A DNA stretch of 64,000 nucleotides, from assembly GCF_001425025.1 (NCBI RefSeq), contig NZ_LMDE01000009.1, positions 125,047 to 189,046 of the forward strand. Direction: 5' to 3'. Origin of the DNA: Nocardioides sp. Root122 (GTDB taxonomy: Bacteria; Actinomycetota; Actinomycetes; Propionibacteriales; Nocardioidaceae). Positions 58,667 to 64,000 of this stretch are shown piece after piece; the first letter of the stretch is position 1, and every line of letters begins with the position of its first letter. The notes under the pieces are model-generated. The model was not told the origin of the DNA. It saw only the letters and a program-made list of their open reading frames with translations, and did not search any database. A program made the position numbers and the translations under genes.

Positions 58667-59029
58667 ATGACTGTCACCGACGTACGCCACGGTGGCGCAG
58701 CCGCCGACGTGCGGCGCGCGTGGTGGTCGCTGCTGGCCTTCCTGCCCGCGTTCGGCCTCGCCTTCGCGGTCGGCGAGGGGCTCGCCGCCGCTCTCGGCTA
58801 CCCGCCGGGCGGTGCGGACCAGGCGCCGTGGTGGGTGATGGTGGTCGCAACCGTGCCCGCGCTCGTGGTCTTCGTGGTGCCGGCGGTCCTCTCCTGGCAC
58901 TTCGGACGCCGGGCGATGGCGCTGGGCGACCCGCGCGGGCGCTACCCCGTCGTCGTCGCCCTCGTCGTCGCTGGCGGGTTCGTGCTGCTCAACCTCGTCT
59001 CCGGAGTCGCCGTCCTGGTCTCGGGCTGA
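58667..59029 (+). CDS. Small membrane protein of unknown function
   Basis: A 120-residue protein with three transmembrane helices (about 20-42, 52-75, 95-118). ATG at 58667 is chosen because GGGGTG lies 6 nt before it; a GTG at 58658 that overlaps the preceding stop is also in frame. It is probably co-transcribed with the preceding small membrane protein. No family recognised. Confidence 0.62.
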   Translation: MTVTDVRHGGAAADVRRAWWSLLAFLPAFGLAFAVGEGLAAALGYPPGGADQAPWWVMVVATVPALVVFVVPAVLSWHFGRRAMALGDPRGRYPVVVALVVAGGFVLLNLVSGVAVLVSG

Positions 59030-59040
59030 CGGCCTCCGCG

Positions 59041-59259
59041 CACGTGCGGCGGTCCTTGCCTCTGGCGGAGAGACCCGGGGCGAGAAGTCGGACACGTGTG
59101 GCGGTCTTGGCCCCTGGTGGAGGGCGTACGCGCACGTGCGGCGGTTGTGGCCCTTGCCTGAGCAATCGGGGCCCCTGGTGGAGGGCGTACGCGCACGTGC
59201 GGCGGTTGTGGCCCTTGCCTGAGCAATCGGGGGGCGAGAAGTCGGACACGTGTGGCGGT
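59041..59259. repeat. Tandem repeats centred on CACGTG
   Basis: Five copies of CACGTGYGGCGGT start at 59041, 59093, 59133, 59194 and 59247. Copies 3 and 4 lie in a 61 bp direct repeat (units from 59109 and 59170). A 29 bp block ending in GGACACGTGTGGCGGT occurs at 59077-59105 and again at 59231-59259. The array occupies most of the first half of the 404 bp gene-free stretch before disA. I see no protein-coding gene in it. Confidence 0.85.
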
Positions 59260-59347
59260 TGTGGCCCTTGTGGGCGGGGTACGACGCTGGGCCGGGGATG
59301 TGGTCTCCGAGGGGCTTTGCCTCCCACGTGAGATCTCGACGCGCCCG

Positions 59348-59395
59348 TCACGACCTCGTTCCTCGGTCGTGGGGCTCGCTCGATCTGGCCGAGCC
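59348..59395 (-). terminator. Two hairpins downstream of disA
   Basis: CACGACC/GGTCGTG (59348-59354 with 59364-59370) and GGGCTCG/CGAGCCC (59371-59377 with 59389-59395) lie 39 bp past the disA stop on its strand. Both are 7 bp stems without a T tract. Confidence 0.5.
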
Positions 59396-59433
59396 CACGC
59401 GCGGACCTCGTCCCTCGGTCTGCGCTGCTCGTC

Positions 59434-60516
59434 TCAGATGTAGCGCTCGGTGATGCTGGACTCGGCGAGGCGGGAGAGGCCCTCGCGCACGCTGCGGGCG
59501 CGCAGCTCGCCGACGCCCTCGACGGCCTGCAGGTCGTCGATGCCGGCGGAGAGCAGCTGCTGGAGGCCGCCGAAGTGCTCGACGAGGCGGTCGACGACCG
59601 AGGCGGGGAGGCGGGGCACCTTGGCCAGGAGGCGGTAGCCGCGCGGGGCGACGGCCGCGTCGAGGTGCTCGGCCCCGCCCAGGCCGATGGCGCGGGCGAC
59701 GGACGCGGGGTCGACGAGCTCGGTGGGGGAGAGCGCCTCCAGCTCCGCGAGCTGGGTCTGGGGGTTGGTCGGCCGGCGCCGGCCGCCGGGGAGGTAGTCG
59801 CGCACGACCAGCTCGCGCTCGGCGTCGACGCCGGTGACGAGCTCCTCGAGCTGGAGCGACAGCAGCCGGCCGTCGGTGCCGAGCTCGAGGACGTAGTCCT
59901 CGATCTCGCGAGCGATGCGGATCACCATCTCGAGACGCTGGGCGACGACCGCGACGTCGCGGACCGTGACCAGGTCCTCGATCTCCAGCGCGGACAGCGT
60001 GGCCGAGACCTCGTCGAGGCGGAGCTTGTAGCGCTCGAGCGTGGCGAGCGCCTGGTTGGCGCGGGAGAGGATCTTGCCGGAGTCCTCCAGCACGTGGCGG
60101 ATGTCGCCGACGTAGGCGGCGATGATCTGCATCGACTGCGAGACCGAGATGACCGGGTGGCCGGTCTGCTTGGCGACGCGCTCCGCGGTGCGGTGGCGGG
60201 TGCCGGTCTCCTCGGAGGGGATCGTGTGGTCGGGCATCAGGTGCACGGCCGCGCGGTGCACGCGGGTGATGTCCTTGTCGAGGATGATCGCGCCGTCCAT
60301 CTTGGCCAGCTCGCGCAGGCCGGTGGCGGTGAAGGGCACGTCGAGGGTGAACCCGCCGGTCGCGATCGACTCGACGACCTTGTCCTGCCCCAGCACGATC
60401 AGCGCGCCGGTGCGGCCGCGGAGGATCCGCTCGAGGCCGTCGCGCAGGGGTGTGCCGGGTGCGATCGACGCCAAGGTCGCGCGCAGCCGCAGCTGGTCGT
60501 CGATGCGCTCTGCCAC
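59434..60516 (-). CDS. disA: DNA integrity scanning protein DisA, diadenylate cyclase
   Basis: A 360-residue octameric enzyme that makes c-di-AMP from two ATP and slows when it meets branched DNA. The cyclase domain has DGA (74-76, KMDGAIILD) and RHRTAE after GT ([10 protein letters not shown]). A central helical spine and a C-terminal helix-hairpin-helix domain ([19 protein letters not shown]) bind DNA. GTG at 60516 is chosen because GGAGG lies 7 nt before it; an ATG nine codons upstream is in frame. It sits downstream of radA on the same strand, a conserved pairing; RadA is known to modulate DisA. Confidence 0.95.
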   Translation of the reverse strand: MAERIDDQLRLRATLASIAPGTPLRDGLERILRGRTGALIVLGQDKVVESIATGGFTLDVPFTATGLRELAKMDGAIILDKDITRVHRAAVHLMPDHTIPSEETGTRHRTAERVAKQTGHPVISVSQSMQIIAAYVGDIRHVLEDSGKILSRANQALATLERYKLRLDEVSATLSALEIEDLVTVRDVAVVAQRLEMVIRIAREIEDYVLELGTDGRLLSLQLEELVTGVDAERELVVRDYLPGGRRRPTNPQTQLAELEALSPTELVDPASVARAIGLGGAEHLDAAVAPRGYRLLAKVPRLPASVVDRLVEHFGGLQQLLSAGIDDLQAVEGVGELRARSVREGLSRLAESSITERYI

Positions 60517-60580
60517 CGGTCCTCCACCTTCACAGCGGCGCACCCCCGTGCACCCTCCGGGTGAAGTGTAGGGGCCCCGG

Positions 60581-61975
60581 TCAGAGTGGCGGGGTCAGTT
60601 CGAGCGTGAGCAGGGCGCCGAACACGTCGTCGACCTCGATCACCCGCAGTCCGTCGACCGTGCGGCGGCTCGGGATGCCGCGCTCGCTGGCGAGCGCGCG
60701 GCCGCGCGGGACCACCGCGACCTTGAAGCCGAGGCGAGCGGCCTCGGCGATCCGCTGGGGCAGGTCGCGCACCCGGCGCAGCTCTCCGGCGAGCCCGATC
60801 TCGCCGATCGCGACGGCGCCGCGCGGGGGCGGCACGCCGAGGTGGGAGCTCGCCACGGCGACGGCGATGGCCAGGTCGGCGGCCGGGTCGTGGAGCTTGG
60901 CCCCGCCGACCGTCGCGACGAAGGTGTCGCTGCCGGCGATGCGCAGGCGGGCGTGGCGCTGGAGCACCGCCAGGACCATGTCGACGCGCGAGGACTCGAC
61001 GCCGGAGACCGTACGACGTGGGCGCTCGAGCGGCGACGGCGTCAGCAGCGCCTGCACCTCGGCGAGGAGCGGGCGACGCCCCTCCATGGTCACCGCGACG
61101 CAGGTGCCGGAGACGTCCTGCGTGTGGTGCTCGACGAACAGCCCGGTCGGGTCGGTGACGGCCTGGATGCCCTCGGAGGAGAGATCGAAGCAGCCGACCT
61201 CGTCGACGGGCCCGTAGCGGTTCTTCATCGCGCGGAGCATCCGGAAGCGGGAGTTGCGGTCGCCCTCGAAGTGGAGGACCACGTCGACGAGGTGCTCGAG
61301 CACCCTGGGGCCGGCGATGGAGCCGTCCTTGGTCACGTGACCGACGAGCACCGTGGTGATGTTGCGGGTCTTGGCGACCCGGATCAGGGCGGCAGCGACC
61401 TCCTTGACCTGGGTGACCCCGCCGGGCACGCCGTCGATGCCCGAGGCACCGATGGTCTGCACGGAGTCGACCACCAGGAGCGTGGGCCGCACCTCCTCGA
61501 TGTGCGTCAGCACGGCACCGAGGTCGGTCTCGGCGGCGAGGAAGAGCTCGTCGTGGACACCGCCGGTGCGGTCGGCACGCAGCCTCACCTGCGCCGCCGA
61601 CTCCTCGCCGGTGACGTAGAGGGTGCGCTGCCGGGTGCGCGCGGTCTGCGCGGCCACCTCGAGCAGCAGCGTGCTCTTGCCGACGCCGGGCTCGCCGGCG
61701 AGCAGGATCGCCGCGCCGGGCACCAGGCCACCGCCGAGGACGCGGTCGAGCTCCGGGACACCGCTGGACCGCGCCACCGACTCGGTGATCGAGACCTGCC
61801 CGATCGGCACCGCCGGCGTGGAGACGGGGCCGGCGGCGGCCCGCAGCGTCGGGGCGCCTGCCTCGGCGACGGATCCCCACGCCTGGCACTCGCCGCAGCG
61901 ACCCACCCACTTGGCGGTCTCCCACCCGCACTCCGAGCAGCGGTAGGAGGAGCGGGTCTTCGCCTTGGTCGACAT
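60581..61975 (-). CDS. radA: DNA repair protein RadA (Sms)
   Basis: A 464-residue hexameric helicase acting in recombination. It has an N-terminal C4 zinc finger (Cys13, Cys16, Cys27, Cys30 in [20 protein letters not shown]) and a RecA-like core with Walker [10 protein letters not shown] (94-102). The RadA-specific KNRYG motif ([14 protein letters not shown]) follows, then a C-terminal Lon-protease-like domain ([15 protein letters not shown] [26 protein letters not shown]) without the catalytic pair. The ATG at 61975 gives the standard start; a longer frame to 62056 would enter the ankyrin gene. disA follows 64 bp downstream. Confidence 0.95.
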   Translation of the reverse strand: MSTKAKTRSSYRCSECGWETAKWVGRCGECQAWGSVAEAGAPTLRAAAGPVSTPAVPIGQVSITESVARSSGVPELDRVLGGGLVPGAAILLAGEPGVGKSTLLLEVAAQTARTRQRTLYVTGEESAAQVRLRADRTGGVHDELFLAAETDLGAVLTHIEEVRPTLLVVDSVQTIGASGIDGVPGGVTQVKEVAAALIRVAKTRNITTVLVGHVTKDGSIAGPRVLEHLVDVVLHFEGDRNSRFRMLRAMKNRYGPVDEVGCFDLSSEGIQAVTDPTGLFVEHHTQDVSGTCVAVTMEGRRPLLAEVQALLTPSPLERPRRTVSGVESSRVDMVLAVLQRHARLRIAGSDTFVATVGGAKLHDPAADLAIAVAVASSHLGVPPPRGAVAIGEIGLAGELRRVRDLPQRIAEAARLGFKVAVVPRGRALASERGIPSRRTVDGLRVIEVDDVFGALLTLELTPPL

Positions 61976-62018
61976 GGTCGTCACGCTAGGCGAGGGCACC
62001 GACAACCCCCGGGAGGCG

Positions 62019-63305
62019 TCACCGGGAGAACAGCGCCGCGATCTCCTCGAAACCACGGGACCGGGCGTGCTCGAGCGCGGTCACGCCGTCGCCGTCCGGG
62101 ATGGCCGGGTCGGCGCCCGCGTCGAGCAGGATCCGCACGATGCGCTGCCAGGGCTCGGTCCCGCGACCGAGGACGACCGCTTCCAGCAGTGCGGTCCAGC
62201 CCAGGTCGTTGACGTGGTCGACGTCGATGTCGGTGTGGGCGACCACCCACCGGACGTAGTCGACGTGGCCGCGCTCGGAGGCAGGGATGATCGAGATGCC
62301 CCCGAACCGGTTGCGCAGCGTGAGGTCGGGCCGCGCCGTGACCAGCAGCCGGGCCATCGGCACCGATCCGGTCACGCCGGTGACCAACCACGGCGTGTCC
62401 TGCTGGTCGTCCACCGCATCGGGGTCCGCGCCGAGCCGGACCAGCAGCTGCGCCACCGCGAGGCGGTCCTCGGTCACTGCCAGCAGCAGCGGCGTACGCC
62501 GGCGGGCGTCGCGTGCCTCGAGGCGCGCCCCGGCCCGGATCGCCAGTGCCGCGGCGTCGGCGTCGCCGCGCCTGGCGGCCTGCTGGAGAGCCGCGTCCGG
62601 GTCGCCCACCGGGCGGCCGGCCCCGGCCAGGAGCCGAGCGAGGTCGGCGTACCCCATCTCCCGCGCGTGCTGCTCCGCGGTGAGCCCGTCGCGACCGGAA
62701 CGGATGGTCGTGTCGACCCCGGCCGCGAGCAGCACCCGGACCGTGGCCCGCGCCGTGCCGGCGCCGTCTCCGAGCACGACCGCCTCGTGCAGGGCGGTCC
62801 AGCCGAGGTCGTTGACGTGGTCGAGCTCGATGCGGGTCTGCACGAGCCGGCCGACCACGTCGGCGAGGCCGCGCTCGGCCGCGCGGATCAGCCCGGTGCC
62901 GTCGAAGCCGTCGTGCGCGCCCACGTCCGCACCGTGGCGCAGGGTGAGGTCCAGCAGCTCGACCGGGCCCTCGCTGGTGGCGATGAGGAAGGCGCTCTGC
63001 CGGGTGCCGTCCTGGGCGTTGACGTCGGCGCCGCGACGGACCAGCCGGCGGGCGCGGTCGACGTCGCCGGCCCACGCGGCCTCGATCAGCGCGGCGTCGA
63101 GCGCCGGGTCGGCGGTCGGGTCGGCGGTCGGTTCGCCGGAGGGTTCGGGCACGGAGTCCTTCGTGGGGTGCGGAGAGGCGCTGGAGCTGGGGGACGCGCT
63201 CGCGGGGGCCGTGCGGTCCGCCTCCAGCGGCTCCGCCGAGCACCCGACCGTCCCGAGGACGGCGACCGCCCCGGCCAGGCGTACGGCGGGGGAGGTGTGC
63301 CTCAT
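62019..63305 (-). CDS. Ankyrin-repeat lipoprotein
   Basis: A 428-residue exported protein. A short basic N-terminus and hydrophobic stretch end at Cys22 (LGTVGCSAEP, a slightly atypical lipobox), followed by a Ser/Pro/Asp-rich linker (about 25-70). About nine ankyrin repeats follow (RARRLVRRGADVNAQDG, VRVLLAAGVDTTIRSG, AQLLVRLGADPDAVDD, VRILLDAGADPAIPDG). The array looks duplicated: DHVNDLGWTALHEAVVLGDG recurs later as DHVNDLGWTALLEAVVLGRG. It could bind proteins at the outer membrane face. ATG at 63305 is chosen for the lipoprotein signal; the frame continues upstream to 63536. Confidence 0.82.
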   Translation of the reverse strand: MRHTSPAVRLAGAVAVLGTVGCSAEPLEADRTAPASASPSSSASPHPTKDSVPEPSGEPTADPTADPALDAALIEAAWAGDVDRARRLVRRGADVNAQDGTRQSAFLIATSEGPVELLDLTLRHGADVGAHDGFDGTGLIRAAERGLADVVGRLVQTRIELDHVNDLGWTALHEAVVLGDGAGTARATVRVLLAAGVDTTIRSGRDGLTAEQHAREMGYADLARLLAGAGRPVGDPDAALQQAARRGDADAAALAIRAGARLEARDARRRTPLLLAVTEDRLAVAQLLVRLGADPDAVDDQQDTPWLVTGVTGSVPMARLLVTARPDLTLRNRFGGISIIPASERGHVDYVRWVVAHTDIDVDHVNDLGWTALLEAVVLGRGTEPWQRIVRILLDAGADPAIPDGDGVTALEHARSRGFEEIAALFSR

Positions 63306-63617
63306 GCCCGGATCCTCCCAGCAGCGCCCAACCGTCCGGTCTGGACCATGTGTCCACAGGTCCGCGCTCGCGCTGTGGATCATGCCCGGATCCTGTGGAC
63401 GGTACGCCGAGGGGAGGCGGGACGGCTCCACGACGCGGGTCCATCCGGGCGGGACGCTTCGGCGCACCGACCGACGTGGCTGGGTGACGCAGCCGCGGGG
63501 ACCATCGAGGAGGAGCCGTCGGCCGGAGGTCGTCACATGATCCGGTCACCCTTCGTCCGTCCGGCACGCAGGGGTCGGCTTATGCTGACGGCCTTGGATC
63601 GATCAAGGGGGTGCGGC
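63306..63617. promoter_or_regulatory. Divergent intergenic region with repeats and a LacI-type promoter
   Basis: This 312 bp holds no gene that I can support. A 13-mer CATGCCCGGATCC occurs at 63303-63315 and 63381-63393. GTCCACAGG (63352-63360) faces CCTGTGGAC (63392-63400), and with CTGTGGAT at 63373-63380 gives three DnaA-box-like TCCACA cores. Before the lacI-type gene, TATGCT (63581-63586) is a likely -10 and GATCGATC (63597-63604) a palindrome that could be an operator. Confidence 0.5.
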
Positions 63618-64000
63618 ATGGGCCGCAGCGAGAGGCTCGGCAGCCAGCTGCCGGTGACGCCGCCGACGCTGGCCGACGTCGCCGAGCGCGCGGGCGTCTC
63701 GCGCCAGACGGTCTCCAACGCCGTCAACAACCCCGACCTGCTCCGGCCCGACACCCTCGAGCGGGTCCGGCAGACCATCGCCGAGCTCGGCTACTCGCCC
63801 AACCGTGCCGCCCGCAACCTGCGCACCCGCACCTCCTCCCTCATCGGGCTGCGTTTCGCGCCGGCCCAGGAGGGCACCGCCAACGCGGCGATGGACCGCT
63901 TCGTGCACTCGCTGGTCGAGGCCAGCGAGGAGGTCGGCTACCACGTCCTGCTCTTCCCCGGCGACGACGAGGACCCGGTCGGCGGCTACGACAACCTGCT
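63618..64000 (+). CDS. LacI-family transcriptional regulator (5' part)
   Basis: Cut by the window end after about 127 residues. The N-terminal helix-turn-helix is TLADVAERAGVSRQTVSNAVNN, followed by the hinge RVRQTIAELGYSPNRAARNLRT, diagnostic of LacI. The effector domain begins SSLIGLRFAPAQEGTANAAM and continues to the edge. AAGGGGGTG lies 4-5 nt before the ATG. A GATCGATC palindrome just upstream might be its own operator. Its targets are probably outside the window. Confidence 0.9.
   Translation, partial: MGRSERLGSQLPVTPPTLADVAERAGVSRQTVSNAVNNPDLLRPDTLERVRQTIAELGYSPNRAARNLRTRTSSLIGLRFAPAQEGTANAAMDRFVHSLVEASEEVGYHVLLFPGDDEDPVGGYDNL

Noticed and set aside
63340..63405. Chromosomal replication origin
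   Set aside because: Too few and imperfect DnaA-box-like sites, no AT-rich unwinding element, and no dnaA, dnaN or rpmH nearby.

Overview
This 64 kb window is high-GC chromosomal DNA from an actinobacterium. The evidence is an Lsr2 nucleoid protein, a ClpC/Lon pair with ClgR-type boxes, many apparently leaderless genes with a TANNNT -10 hexamer 6-8 nt before the start codon, GTGA/ATGA stop-start overlaps, and the actinobacterial orders dacB-protease-tilS-hpt-ftsH-folEPBK and panC-panD-nadB-nadC-coaX. A member of the Nocardioidaceae (Nocardioides-like) is my best guess; this is inference. There is no rRNA, tRNA, CRISPR array, prophage or insertion sequence that I can support. Both ends cut genes: the tail of an upstream gene at the left and a LacI-type regulator at the right.

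Layout. 0-9 kb: a MASE1-like histidine kinase; a B12-dependent fused acyl-CoA mutase (icmF) under a MarR regulator whose likely operator covers the icmF -10; a BtuF-like metal/corrinoid receptor; a degenerate aldehyde dehydrogenase; a GNAT protein and an esterase. 9-13 kb: a TPP riboswitch and a thiBPQ-type thiamine ABC transporter. 13-20 kb: a PAP2-type membrane enzyme, an NlpC/P60 wall hydrolase, a sulfotransferase, an acyl-CoA oxidase/dehydrogenase, a methyltransferase and a small hydrolase. 20-24 kb: an ECF41 sigma factor with its carboxymuconolactone-decarboxylase-like partner, then lon. 24-36.7 kb: ppa, dacB, zinc protease, tilS, an inserted two-component pair, hpt, ftsH, folE-folP-folB-folK and two small membrane proteins. 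36.8-41.5 kb: a double GNAT protein, a striking inverted-repeat cluster, and an osmoprotectant ABC transporter split over two strands. 41.6-44.8 kb: a glycosyltransferase/sulfotransferase group. 45-50.7 kb: pantothenate/CoA and NAD genes. 50.7-56.5 kb: an ELWxxDGT-repeat secreted protein, lsr2, a secreted protein and clpC. 56.5-64 kb: mutY, small membrane proteins, a repeat-rich 404 bp gene-free stretch, disA, radA, an ankyrin lipoprotein and the start of a lacI-type gene.

Most of the window is core metabolism and housekeeping: folate from GTP to the HPPK product, CoA and NAD precursors, protein quality control, c-di-AMP synthesis and wall turnover. The least routine items are regulatory and repeat DNA: matching ClgR boxes at lon and clpC, an ECF41 promoter next to its sigma factor, a perfect operator at icmF, the four-copy inverted repeat at 37.9 kb and the CACGTG-centred tandem repeats at 59.1 kb. 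I did not find a clear new multi-gene system; the best candidates for undescribed biology are those repeats and the two-component pair inserted in the tilS-hpt-ftsH locus.
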